Assembly (NCBI GenBank): GCA_016802295.1
Contig: JAESIW010000203.1
Span: 588,044-652,043 of the forward strand
DNA: 64,000 nt
Direction: 5' to 3'
Source of the DNA: Brachionus rotundiformis
Lineage: Eukaryota; Rotifera; Eurotatoria; Ploima; Brachionidae
The notes under the pieces were generated by a model. That model was not told the origin of the DNA. It saw nothing but the letters and a program-made list of their open reading frames with translations, and searched no databases. Numbering within the stretch: the stretch's first letter is position 1; each line of letters begins with the position of its first letter. This document shows, piece after piece, positions 44,843-58,462 of the stretch. The translations under genes and the position numbers were made by a program.

Positions 44843-47800
44843 TTTCTTATCTATCTTCTTATGTACATACGTCGGCAAACGCAAGTGTACTCAGCTTTTG
44901 GTCTAAAAAAAAGTTCTATTTTTACTCTAAGCCTAATATTATATACAATGAATAAATTATCAATGTTTATCGGTTGCTAGCTCGCTATTAACCAAGTTAT
45001 ATAACTAAGAAATCATAGGAATTCAGGAAAGAAAATCAAGCAGCAACAAAAACTAGAAATTAAAATATTTCTATTTAATAATAATGATCTCCTTGGGTAA
45101 TAATATTTTAATAAACACTAGATTATTATAAAATTTTGTAATTTTTTCTATTTAGTTGGTTAAGATAGATTGCAATTTTCATGATATATCGGTTAGTTCC
45201 CTTGAAGTCTTAGCAATAGAAAAATACAGAGAGAAAGAGAAAGAGAGAGAGAGAGGAAAAATTACAAAGTGTGTACTAATTTTATCATAAGTATATGTGT
45301 ATAAATATTTCGATCTCTCTCTTCATACTAAGCAGGCCGGCTTAACTTAAACAAATTTTAAATGAATTAAAATTTTTATGCTTTTTCTCTCTTTCTCTCT
45401 CTCTCTCTCTTTTATTTTTTTTATTTTCTAACTTTCATAATCAAAGACATACCAAAATATACGCCATATTTTATTTTATGTTTTTGTATTGTTGCTCTCA
45501 AATAATTTTCTTTTTAGAAATATATAAATTATAATAAAGTTGCAATGAATAAATATTCGGCTCTTAATACACACGTTCAATAATTATAATTGAAATAAAA
45601 GACAAAAAAAGTGTCGACATGTTGCAATTTTATTGCAAAGTACCCAAATTGACTTGTTTTGATTGGACTTGAGCTTTTAGTAAATATCGCTCGATAGGAA
45701 AATATCAGTAATCTCCTATTAAAGAGAGATTAGGGCCGGATTTGTGTCGAGTTAGGTCACGTGCATCTCTAGCCTTGCTTGATCCTTTAAATCGTATTTT
45801 ATTATATAATTTTGTTTTTTGGTACTTTAAAATCAAGATAAGCTTTTTTTTTACAAATTCTCTAATAATTTTAGTATAAACTGACTTTTAATACAATATA
45901 CATAATTTATCTCTTAATTTTGTTATAATTGTAGTTGAATGAAAAAAAGAAAAATTGTTAAATTGTTTTTTTTTTTTGACGAGGATTTAAATTAGAAAAT
46001 AAGTTGATAATTTATCATACTGTCTTATTTCTGGATTAGGAAAATAATGAAAAATAATTAACAAAAACAAAAACATGATTTTTTTTTTTGAATTCTTGAC
46101 AAATAAATATTTAAAAAACGTTTTTATTCTTGATTTAAAACTAGAACCTATCGGTACTAAATAAATTATTTGATTTTTAATTTGGTTTAGTTTAGAATAG
46201 TTTAACAAGGAAATACGAGCTCATCGCAAATAAACCAAGTTTTTATAATCTTACTAATCACCTAAAAGGACATCTTCTAACATGAAATCTTGAAATTTTA
46301 TTCATTTTTTTCCTCATATTAATTTAATAATTTATTGTTGAATTACGAAAAAAATGACCATTTAAGTTTATACTTTGGTAATTAAAATTTTTGAACATCG
46401 AGTTGCCTTAGCAAAAATAAATCAATTCTAAATTATGGTTATTGTTAATAAAAATTTTAATTACTTACACCAACAATTCGAACATAATTTCCTAAAGGTA
46501 TTTAGTTAAAAAAATTATGATTTTAAATAGTCTAATATTTTAGTTAATAATTTCAAAATTTTTTATATAAACCTTTGTTCAAATGTTTGACGCATGTTTT
46601 TATGTAATATGATTTCTAATCAATGGTAATCTAATTTGCTAATTAATGGCCAAAGTATAATTATTTTCAAAGTTATTTATAAACTTGATTAAGATAAGTC
46701 TTTTAGAAAAAGAATGTTAAAATATTTTGAAAATAATTTAAAAAAAATAATAACTTATTCAGAAAAAAATTCAATCTTCTAATTAATTATAGATAAACCA
46801 TTCCTGCTTTATCTAGTGACGATAGTAAATATCTAGAATTTTATACATATATTTGTTTACTATTTAAAAGTAAAATTCTATTATTTATGTTCATTCAATT
46901 GGAAAATAATAATTCACTATTTGAGTTGAAAATTCCTTAAACCACTTATTATATTACCTTTATTGACAATTAAATTAATGATGGTTGATGCCTAGTGTAT
47001 TAGCGTGTTAAAGATTAATTTAGACTTAGAATTTATTTGGTTTTCATTGACCCTTAAACGATCCGATTAAAAATTAAGATATTTTTAAAAATTTAAAATC
47101 AAATAGATATCCTAATTTCAAATTTTAGACGCATTATATCTTTTTGTAATAATTAGAATTATTTTAAAAATTTTCAAAAAGTAATCTCAACTGACAATAT
47201 CGGTGTTAATAACCTTAATTGCGATCTTAGTGGTAGTGGTTCAAGTGATATGAGATATACTTAGACTTACCATGCTTTTAGTGCTTAGCTACAATGACAG
47301 TGCATCACTGTTTGTAAGCTTTTTAGTTTGATATAATAAAAATAATGAAAAAAATGGTAACTTTCTACAATCATAATATATAGAGATTAAAAAACAATTT
47401 TTTTTTTAATTTTATTAATTTATTTTTAATTCTACAAGTTCTATAAAAGCAAATTTTCATTTTTTAAAATTTGACGAATTGAAAATATATATACAAAAAA
47501 AATAATATCAAAGTAAAATAAAGATTTAGAATTAAAATATTATTTTCAATAAATTATTTAAATTTAATTTCGATTTAGTAGATATAATGAAGAGTATTTT
47601 CGGAAAATATATCAATTAAGTAATTCTTTAGAGCAAGAAATTTCAAGCATTTAATTTAAAATTTAATAATTAATAACTGTTTAGCATTAATAAATGTTTA
47701 AATGATTTGACTATTGAAAAGTTTTTTCTTTATTAATTTCAATGACCATTGTATTTAGGTAAAATAACTGCCATAAGCATTTTTTATAAACAAAACTAAA

Positions 47801-50800
47801 AAAATATTTTAATTGTTTCATGAATCAAATTCGGTTTTGCTAAAAGCCACCTTGATGATAAATTTTTTCAATTATTAACTATTTTGTACAATTAAACTTT
47901 TTTATTTAAAGAAAACAATAGCTACAAAAAATAATTAGAAAACCAGGACTAGAATCAAACCAATCAATAATTAATATTCCATTATCACTCTATTACCGAT
48001 TAAGCATTCCAAATCCAAGGATTTTTACCAATTTGATCAACATTAAACTTTAAAGAACTCTATTTATTATTTTACTTTGTTCTTATTTTCAACAAAGAAG
48101 CCTTTGGCTAAATAAATAAAAATACAAAATAAATTCAGGTCCTTATTTTTAATTTTTTGAACATTGATGCTTTGTATTTATAAAAAATTACTTTATATAC
48201 CGGTTTATTTTTGAATTTAATTAAATTTGAGTTTTATATTTTATTTAAAAACTTGATATACAACCTTTGTTTAAAATTTTACTTTGAATTAGAAAAAAAA
48301 ACTTTAAAAAAAAAATTTAATGAAAATTTAGCCAAAGAAAATAAAAATTATTTATGGATAAATTGGCAATGTAAGATATCAATTAATTTAAAATTATTCT
48401 TTCGAAGTCTTATCAAATAATAGTTATTAAAATACAAAATAATTTTTTATGGGTTTTTAAAAATAATCAAATTAAAAGTCAATTTTTTTTTTAAAATTAT
48501 TTAAATTAAATCGTTCATTTGTAATCTGTTGATTTGAAGAAAAAAAATTAATCTTACATTGTTCATTTAAAAAGGAAGTTTTTATTTTTGATATGTTGAA
48601 AATTTAGCTTATATTAAAACATTGAATAATTAATATAACAATAAAACTTATACAAATACAAATTAGCCTTGAATATTTTAATCTCTAAATACCCTTTTGT
48701 TTGTTACTTTTTGTAAACATTTAAAAATCCTCAATGATAATTGAAAACTTTTTTGAATAAATTTTAAAGGATTATTTTTTACCATTATTCTAAAAAAAAC
48801 AACATGAAGCTTAATTTCAAGAATAATAAAGTTTTTCCTAATTTAAATTTAATTTTATTCAAAGCACTTTCATAAATCAATATTTTAAAATTAGTTTATT
48901 TAATTAATTTTTAGTGAAGCTTTTAAACAAAAGAGAGAGGCCCAAAAAACATAGTTAAATTAATTTCCGTCATTTTAACGAATCATTAAAACAAAATTTT
49001 ATCTTTTAGAAGCTTTTAACACGAAAATCTGAGAAACATTATAGTGAAAAATTGCCTGAGAAAAATTGTCAAAATAAAAATACTAACAAAGACAAAAATG
49101 TATCTTAATAAAAAAAAACAAGTTATATTTCTTAAAGCTTCTTTTTACTTTGACTATGTAAATATTTTCAAATATTTTGAGTTAAGTTACGACCAAGAAA
49201 AATAAACCTTAAGAATTTATTTTTAAATTCTAAATTCGGCTAAATTCTTTAAAAGAAATTTTTCATTTTTAACATAATAGCACTCAAATAATAAACTTAA
49301 AAAATATTCAAATATTATTTTGAACTGAGTTTATCTTTAAATAAAAAAAAATCGATTTTTTGCTAAAATTTTAAATCGGTTTTTAAAATGCCATTCAAAA
49401 ATTCGTATGTGAATTTTAGGCATTTTTTATTATAAGAATAAACCATCATTAACAAATTTAAACCAAATTCACCATGTGTAGCAAAACTACATATAAACTA
49501 GATAAACAATAATATTTTTCAAAAAAATTGTTTTTTTACAAATCTGATTAGTAAAAAATTTACTAATTTGGATGCTTTAGCTGTTTTATTGCTGAATAAG
49601 CAGTTGATATGAATTTTTAAATTAATTATAAATTAAAAATTAGATAGTACTTGATTGATTATTTTATTTACGAATAGATAAAAAGAAATTTCTAATTTTG
49701 CATCAGATTATTGCCACTAGATTTAAAATTATTTTTATAGATTACTTTCAAGTTAGTTTTAAAATAGCTCAAATCAATATCTAATTCATTTATCCACCCT
49801 ATTTTACTAAACTCATTAGTCAATAAATTTTATTTGTTTATTTTAAATAATAATTTCTAAATTTGTTTAAATTATAGATCATATATAGTAAATTAACAAG
49901 CATTAGATAATTAGCAAATTGTTACTTCCGTTCTGTTTAAAAGCTTTATGTAAAATAAAAATATAAAAAACTTTTATCATAACATAAATTTTGTTTTCTA
50001 ATTTTTTTCGAATCGTTTTAAACCTAATTAATCTTCGAATTGTCACTTTAATGAGTGAAAATAATAGAAACCTTTTTGGCATAATCATTCTATTGTTTTT
50101 TTCTTAAATATTTAAGTTTAAAATTTTTCATATTTCAAAAGCGTATAATTTTGAGTAAATATTAATTAGTCAAGTAAAATATAATAATTTTATTTTTATT
50201 TTATTTTATTTAAAACTAAATAGCCTCGTTTCCAGATATTAAACTGAAGCTAAAATAAAACTCATTTTAAGAGCTGAATCTGAAGAAACTCTCGAGCTAT
50301 ATTGAATAATATTTTTAAAATATTTACCCAATTAAGTTTATGAATCAAGAATATTATGCTGGTGACATAGATCCCCTAGCAACTGGTAAAAGACCGAATA
50401 GAGAAAACAACTGGATATCTCAGCACACACAATGGTAGTAAATAATTAAGCTTTAACAGCAGATATTTTTTTTATTATTGTGGCCCATGATTTTTAAGTT
50501 TTGATTTGCATTTCTGCCCTTAAGCATTTTTTTGAATAGTTTATTTTTTGCTTTGTCGCGTCAACACTTTTAAAAACATAAATAGATGTAAATCTATGAT
50601 TTCATTTAAAAGCTTTGTCATTAAACCATTATCAGTAAGTAAAAAATGAAAAATGGATAATTGTCTTGGAGGCACCAATTTGAATTTCGAGGTGTTCTAG
50701 TTTAATTTTGCATCATTTTTCAATCAGCCAAAACTAAAATTGCCTCATGATTAATCAAATTCAAGACCATATATCTATATATATATATATTTATATTTTA

Positions 50801-53800
50801 AATAGTTTAACTAGTTCTTCAAACTATAATTATATCATAAATTCCATTAATAAATACATAAACTAATGAGTTTTTCATCGCTTTGTCATTTTTATTGTTT
50901 TAGGTGTATAAAACTAGATAAAATAATATGAAAATTTAGTCAAAGTGTTCAATTAGTTTGCATACAAAAAGAAAATAATCTAAATTTAAGGTCTTAATTA
51001 TAAAAGGTGCACGTAACAAATAAGATACATTTAACAGAAATAAAAATCTTGTTTTGAATAGTTTTTTTTTCTGTTTATTATCTATATGTATAATTTATAA
51101 AGATAACAAAAAAAATTTTGTTTGCAGTTCAATAAACAATTTTTCACTTAATTTTTTATTGTTTAAGAGAATCTCACTAAAATTAATTGATTAATTGTTC
51201 AAGTGAGATTTTAATGAAATAAAATATATGTATATATTTTTTTTAATTTTAATTTAAAACAATTAAAACTGCATTAGATAATTGAAACAATTAGAGGTAG
51301 CTAATTAGAGAGAGAGAACTGGCGAGACTGTAAAATCTTTGGCTAAAAAGATGCTTAACTCCAAGAATTGAGATTAACTTCGGCCAAGTTACACTCAAGT
51401 TTCATTAATGGTCATTACTTTTTATAGAAATTTTGATTAATGACTGACAACGGTTCCATTTAAATTTTCTAGTTCAAATAAAATAGCATATTTACAAATA
51501 GCTCGGGAGTTGTAATCTGTAATTCTAAATTAAATGTCTAATATTCTTAATTTGCTCTAAAGATATTTTTATTGCAAAGCTTTCAAAAAAAAGATAGAAA
51601 AAAAAGAGTTTCTTTTTTTAATGTCAAATAAATTGGCATTATCCAAATGGTTAGAGTTATGATATATTTAGATAAAACACAAAAGCCCAAATGTTTACTT
51701 TAGTTTACATTTCTAGTTTTAAGTAAAACAATCATATCGATCAGATATTTTAGGTGATAGGCATATATTTTAGATTAATAGGAATAATCACGTACTAATT
51801 AAATTCAAATGACGCTTAGTGCCTAAACGCATTACATAACTAAGATTGATTAGATCAGGCAGCGCGTTATAAGCCCAATTCGCAGCGAATTTGAGCGAGA
51901 AACTATCAATTTTAAAATGTTAAAATTCGGATTGTTTTGAAGGGGCTGCCAGCGAAATTAAGCTTCAGAAAAAAAAGAGTAATAAAACTTTATTACTAAT
52001 ACTTGTTTTCTTTTATTTATGATGTTATGTAATTGAATTAATGAAAAAAAAAGATTTTATTAGTCTTACTATCTTGCCTTAAAAAGTTTAAGTGCTTCTT
52101 CTAATTTGGAAAAATGAAAATAAAACCGAAAACTATCTCGATTTAAAACAAATTTTTGATATAAAATTTGGATACTTTTAGTTTTAATTACTGATAAGTT
52201 TTTTAGTGTGCGTGTTGAAATAGGAGACTAAATGTTCATTAAATTTTATAACTTTTATTTTTGTTTTAAATTAAAGGTATTCAAAACTTTTCTACTGATT
52301 ATGATTTTTTTTCCCAAATTAAATAACTTTTGCTTACGCATTTCGCGATTAACTTTTAAATTATTAATTTTTTAATTAATTGCATAAAAAATATGAGTAT
52401 CTATTTTAGAAGATTTATTCTTAATCTAGGTTTTAATTAATTTGAATTTTTAAGTAAATTCAAAGAAAGCTATCAAAGTGAATTATGTTATTCAATTAAA
52501 CACTTGTAAGGCATTTTTTTAATAATCAAGAATTATTATTTCAAGCTATTTTAATAAATATGTACTTTCTAAGTGTGAGATTAGTGCAGCATGAGCCCTA
52601 GCCGATTGTCAAATATTCTCTTTTAAACACATGAGGAGATTAAAATCAATCACTAAAAGTGAATTAGGTTGTAGATAATTTTTTATTGAAAGATGAGAAC
52701 TTCCAAAATCCCATCGAAATAGACTAAATATAAACAAAGCTTAGTTTGCAAGCCACACAGAGCACCAAATTGATTTTTGTTTCGCTTGTTTTGAGGAAGC
52801 AGATTTTGAAATATAAAACCATATATTAGATATCTATTTTTTAAATTAACCTATCTAAAATATTTCAACAAGATTTTGAGCAACAGATTTATCTGATTTT
52901 CGAACTATGTTCAAAAGACTAGCATATAGGATACCTAAACAAAATTTAAAATAGCTCTTTTTTCTTTTTTTGCTTGACTAAACAATCGCTTCAAGTAGTG
53001 CTAGTTCGCTTCTACCTGCTACACAAAATACACTCTTATTCAGCACAAAAAATAATCAAATTCATTAGCCCTATTTTCGTGCACAAATGCGTAATAAATG
53101 ATTTTTATATTAATCATTTTGTACGAGTAATAGCCACAAGTCATATACTTTTTTAATACTTCTTTTATTTTGTTTAATATATTTTGATTATTTTCTGAAT
53201 TATATAAATCACAAATGGCTTTTGTAGAAAAAAATATAAAAAATTGCTTTTTTTAGTCACTTATAATTGTGAAAATTGTGTCAACTACCGACCAACCAGT
53301 CTCAAGTTAAGTCTAATTAAAGTTTTAATTTTAATTATTCCACAAATGGATAATTTATTTTATTTGAATGAGAAGAAAAGAGAAGCAAATTGGTAGTCGA
53401 TATGCGCTCCGAGGCATTTATTTTTAAAAGCAGATATTCTAAAAAAAGTTCCGCAGAGGTCTAATACAACAAGCCAACTATCTCTCTATCATTTAGATAA
53501 ATGAAGCATTAATTCAGCTAAAAAAAGCATATCTAATCGCTAGAAACTAGCAAAGAATTTAGGATTTTTTTTAATATAATAAATAAATCAATCAAGAAAT
53601 TTTCTTGTTTCTTTTTTAAAAAGAAAAAAAAGAAGCTTTTCTCTCTATTTATTTAGTTTTGTTTCAAATATTTATCTTTATTGCATAAGATTTTTTTTTA
53701 TTTGAAAATTATTATTTTTGAATTCTTTTTGTTTTTCATTTATACTTCTATTATAACTTAATATATATATATAATAAATATATTTATATATTAAAATATT

Positions 53801-56189
53801 GTTATTGAAGTTGTTTTTTTTTTTAAACAAAAAAGAAAAACAAATTAAAACAAGCAATTATTACAGTTTTCATTGAGTAAACTTGAAGGAGAAAATAGCA
53901 AAAAAAGTTCAAATCTTTTGAGAATACATAAGGTTACATAAGCCGATCTTGTTTAGTTAAGATTTCTTAATTTAGCGTGGTAATGTAGATATTGGTGGGA
54001 GTTTTAAAATACGATTATGTGATGAATCTAGGAATAGGAAATTTAGATAAGATATCAAATGTTAAAAAAATAGCTAATATTTTAGATAAGGTCATTTACA
54101 ATTTAAGTGTTTTAAGAAGAAGATAATAATTTAATTTAAATTTTTTGAAAATAAAAACTGAAGATTATTAAATTGTCACCGTGTAACTCGTGATCAATTT
54201 TAGATTCTTGAGATCCAATCTTTGCCAACTAATAAAAAGAAAAAAATCTCAACCAAAACTAGTCTGGCTATTCAGTTCTCAATTGACCAGGTCAATAGTC
54301 GATCTTGGTCGACTTTTAATTAAGCAGCGCATCCACGCGATAAATTGATTTATCCCATGAAATTTCTAATTTCAACATTTGTTCAAGAGAATTAAAATTC
54401 AAATTTTCAATTAGTAATGATATGATAATTATTACTAGTAGGCATTTTTAAGTTATTTGATTGCATCACCTTGAAACTTAAGGTTTGCAGCCAACTAAAT
54501 TACTCAAATCTTTAGTGAATCCTTAATTTTGAATTTAATTCGTGTTGTCATTTGAATTTTATTTTTTTATTTTTTACTTTATTTTATTAGTAATTTTAAA
54601 ATGTCGAAATAATTTAGAAATAATAAATGGCACGAAATTATTGTCAAAGTGTGGTTTCATGTTACGCCATCTAAATTAAAACCTTGGCCCCAATATTTCC
54701 CAATCACTTAAGAAATTCCGAATAAGCACTTAAATTAAATTCTATTTGTATTTGGCAAATAGTAGTATGCAAATAGTTTTAAGCCAGATTGGAATACGAC
54801 CCCTGCCGAGTTTATTAGCTGCATTATGCAATAGGCTTTTGAGATAGTTTAGCAAAAAACATTATTCTAGATAGCGGTACCGTCATTTATTATTCAAATA
54901 AAGCAAAAAAACAAAAAAAAATGTTTGTAAAATGCCTTGGAGGCTTTATCTATCATAAAAACTATCTAATATGTTTCAATAGGATTAGAATTTAGGCAAA
55001 GTTTAATTTTAACTAGACACTTGAATTGACTTTTTGAGTTTAGACTAATTAGTGATCGTGGATAATGATGATTTATTGCCTAAGCTAAAATGCAATCATG
55101 ATTAATTTTTGTTAGGAAAAATAGTACTCGCGAGAGGGGAGATTTTACGTAATCAATGCTGGTTTAATTTGTAAGCGCCAAAAATCCCAACGCTCCAGGT
55201 CTCTATGATTTATGCTTAGATTATCTATTTATCTGATAGAGATAACATCGAATCGAATATCCACACAATATGGACCTGGCTAAATTAGATAAAATTTTTT
55301 CTAATATCAAATTTTGATATTTTTTGTTTTTTAAATGTCATATTTTGTTCAAGTTTTTTATTTCATGTTTTGTTTTGTTTTAATTAAACGCCAAATTGTC
55401 AATGTTAGAATAGAATTAAATTAAATTAAATTCAAAAAAATAGAAGAATTAAAATTTTATTTTGGGTACTTTAAAACTGGTAAAAAATGCCATTGACTGA
55501 GAATATGTATTTTTGAAAAATAATGCAAGCTACAGCAGGAAAGAAAAGACTTGCGTAGCGACGCTACATCTAGCACCGCTGTGGTTATTCAAGATTCTTT
55601 CTGGCATTGTAGTTGTTGTTGTGTAGGCTAATTTGATTAATAGGATATTACCTAAGGGAGATTTTGGCGCAGCGTTAATCAAGTTGTCAAGCGGGCAAAA
55701 ATACCTGTGCCAAGTAACGCTAAACTTGATTTTATTGTTAGATTTGAGTTTAAATCAAAATTTTAATTTTTATTTTAATTGTAGCCAATGCGCACCTAAA
55801 AAAAAGGAAATTATTTAATATAAATGAATAATTAAGATATTGGCATTCATCCATGCAATTAATTTCTCCTAAATTTTTCCCAAATGCCTCTCAAACTGTT
55901 CAACAAACATAATAAATTTTCCTTTCAATTCATATCCAAAATGTTAAAATTTCTTATTTTAAATCATGTAATTTAGCTTATAGATCACAATTAAGTTTAA
56001 TCGTGGCAATATAGGCATTTAAAGCATACTTTAAGAGCTGTTGATCGATCATTTTTGGTTGTATATAAAATGTAATTCAATAGCTTTGTTCTAAGATCTA
56101 TTGTTTCGTATCAAGTATTAAATTTCTTAAGTTGCTTCATGATTTAAAAAAAAAAGTTTATTTTAGATTATAAATGTTTTATTTTGGGC
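44843..56189. other. Gene-poor region upstream of CK1 alpha
   Basis: 11 kb without an accepted gene. Near the CK1 alpha start it should hold that gene's promoter: an E-box-like CACGTG at 45758-45763 and the inverted GA/TC tracts listed separately. Slightly GC-richer islands at about 51835-51960 and 55540-55700 stand out but do not read as exons of a known gene. Single TTACGTAA near 55145. Short frames elsewhere are Phe/Lys/Asn-rich products of AT-rich DNA. Confidence 0.45.
45228..45413. repeat. Inverted GA/TC microsatellite pair
   Basis: An (AGAG)n tract with a few interruptions at about 45228-45257 and a (TCTC)n tract at about 45385-45413 are reverse complements, so they could pair as a hairpin with a loop of about 130 nt. 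They lie 0.4-0.6 kb upstream of the CK1 alpha start, where GA repeats may act as GAGA-type promoter elements. Confidence 0.7.
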
Positions 56190-56375
56190 TTAGAGCGACT
56201 TGAGTAAATTATTCCGAATGGATAGTTTTATTATTTCATGCTTGAAAATTTTGCTTTCATCATCATCATCATCATAATAATCATCAACAGAGGCTCGTTT
56301 GAGCCAAATTGCTCTTTTAATTAATTCCTCAGCATAATATGCATCGGGTTTTGGAGCGAAAAATCCGATAATCAT
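56190..56375 (-). CDS. Possible secreted peptide-precursor exon
   Basis: Not recognised. The frame reads VACFLLMIIGFFAPKPDAYY, a hydrophobic signal-like start, then EELIKR, AIWLKR and ASVDDYYDDDDDES, so two dibasic KR sites bracket a short AIWL and an acidic spacer follows. This is the layout of many neuropeptide precursors. The in-frame ATG at 56375 leaves a short signal sequence, and the frame is open a little further upstream without an ATG, so the true start may lie on an upstream exon I could not find. It could also be a chance frame; the GC-richer codons argue weakly for a gene. Confidence 0.3.
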   Translation of the reverse strand: MIIGFFAPKPDAYYAEELIKRAIWLKRASVDDYYDDDDDESKIFKHEIIKLSIRNNLLKSL

Positions 56376-58462
56376 AAGAAGGAAACACGCCACAATGGAG
56401 TTTATTTACACAGTTTTAAAATCAAGCCCTATTTGTTTATGAGTTCAGAATGCAATTCAAAATCGATTCCTCATCGGAAATTTACCGAAATTATTTCATT
56501 CCCAGCATATAACACACAAAAAAATAAAAAAAAATTTATTTTTATTATTTTTCCAAAAAAAATTTTATTGATGAAGCGCATTTAAACAAAAGAAAATAAA
56601 ATAAAAAATAGCTCTGGCCTAGATCAATCTTTGTCTACTCTCTTCTAATTTTTTTTTTCAAAATTGATAAACTTTTTTCCTAAGTTAAGTATTTGTCAAT
56701 TGTCTATTGCAGAGTATAAGTCAAGTGTTTTCTTAAATTTCTAATGTCTTTGTTAATGTCTTTGCTTAAAAGCTTTTTGGTTCTCATCATCTGCTAAGAC
56801 TCCGAAGTCGATTGGGACGCCGATCTGGCTTCGCTTCTAGATTGCGTTCACAGAGCTAGTAAACTTGATTCGTTGTTGCATATATTGAGAGATGCGCAAA
56901 TTATTGTCTTTCTAGCTACTACTGCCGTTCGGCAAAGAGCACGTCAGAAAACTTCTGAGTCGGTCTCCTTTTAAATGTGTCATATTCTCACTTGTGATAA
57001 AAACAAGCTGTGCTGATAACAGGTTTATCAACACAAAATGTTAAGTTTGAAAACGATATTTAGCAAACACTGTACACAATTAAGATCTGTATTGTGTTGA
57101 ATGGGCCAGTGGTACTGTAAGTTTAATATTTCAAAACGGGTTTTTTTCTTAGTCGAGAAAAATTTCAATTTTTTTTCATCAAATACACTTGAAAATTAAT
57201 ATAATATAAGTTAAGTTTCAGCAATATATTGTTTGGTTTTTAATTACAATATCTAGTCTAGATTTACTATTAGCTGGACTGGGTCATGCAATTATTGATT
57301 TATTGTCAAATTTTATCGATTTACGGAACTATATTCACAAGTCTAGTCGGTAGACAGGTCTATTTATGTCTGATGGAATTTTGACGTACACTCATCTAAA
57401 ATTATGAGAAGCTTTTATCGATTTTTTTTCCACAAAATAGCAGGGTCTAAGATATTGTTTTTAATTATAATTATTTTTGTTGTGAATTATGAGAATTATG
57501 GATAGCAATGCAGTTAGTTTAAAAAAAAATTTTGTTTTATTAAAAAAAAATCTTTAATTTGTTTATTTCACAGCCCGTGTAGGTACAATATTATTATAAT
57601 ATTTCTTATTGCTAATCTTTAAAAAAAGAATTGGAAATTTTAAAAAATCAATATTTTTATTTTTTTATTATTTTATTTTCATAAAGAAAGAAGAAAAATA
57701 AAATGAAGGAATTTTAATATTTGCTGTGTTTGATTTAAAATTTAATTTGGGAAATACTAGGTTTAAGTTTTGTCAAGAAGAGTCGGACACTCGGCCATTT
57801 GTGGACTTATGTAAAAATAATAATAATACTAATATTAATCATAATAGTAAAGATAAAAAAAAATAAAAAGCTCCTCAAGCTCGCTTGGGGAGTGACGTTT
57901 GTTATTCGAAAAATTTATTTTATTTACTTCATCTATTAATAGAACAAGTTTTCAATTAAATTTAGCTTAAAATAGAAAAAAAAATAATATATATAATGAA
58001 AACTGGAATTTCAGAACTATTCCTGAGAGATAAGATAATTTCTAATTTTATCTTTAGGCGCATCTACATGATATTTGTAAAACTAGGCCAAATAATCAGA
58101 AAAACATTTATCTGATAGCCAATTGTTATCATTTCGGATTAATTAATAGGGTCTAATTTTTTTTCCATTTGGGCTCCTGCACGGATCGCTTATACTCGCA
58201 GCTCTTATCATTCAATTAGCTTCATTAGCTACCAAGGATTACATGATAAAAATTTTTTATTTATTATTAATTTCAAATTATTATTTTTAGATTTAAAATT
58301 GTTCATTTTATTTTGGCTTAAACACAATGAGTGAATGCCCATTTTAGAATCTAAGTTAAATTAATTAAAACTCATCACACAATTAAAACTATTAGAATAG
58401 AAGTATTTATTTTAAAAATATAAAGAAAACAAAGATTATAAAAAACATATACACAAACAAAT
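56376..58462. other. Region upstream of the giant modular gene
   Basis: Should contain the promoter and 5' UTR of the gene starting at 58463. A GC-richer island at about 56790-56990 (including cgccgatctggcttcgcttc) may be a non-coding exon or promoter. A GC-rich hairpin at 57871-57892 is listed separately. No coding exon recognised. Confidence 0.45.
57871..57892 (+). other. GC-rich hairpin
   Basis: CTCCTCAAG and CTTGGGGAG pair over nine positions (one U-G as RNA) around a CTCG loop, in DNA that is otherwise almost all A and T. Function unknown. Confidence 0.5.

Noticed and set aside
44076..44955. Plus-strand frames opposite casein kinase 1 alpha
   Set aside because: Shadow frames of a highly conserved minus-strand gene.
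45987..46208. Minus-strand frame of 73 codons
   Set aside because: Translation is homopolymer-like with no recognisable feature.
47943..48015. tRNA-like sequence on the minus strand (T-arm with TTTGATT loop, D-arm-like segment)
   Set aside because: The acceptor stem does not pair and the anticodon arm is not canonical; at most a decayed tRNA or SINE relic.
48211..48420. Plus-strand frame of 69 codons
   Set aside because: Phe/Lys/Leu/Asn-rich chance frame.
49903..50088. Minus-strand frame of 61 codons
   Set aside because: Composition of AT-rich spacer, no motif.
52974..53156. Plus-strand frame of 60 codons
   Set aside because: No ATG context, motif or exon signals.
55633..55818. Frame containing KGDFGAALIKLSSGQ
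   Set aside because: The first third looks slightly coding-like, but the start codon is not ATG, the rest is AT-driven and no splice pattern could be built.
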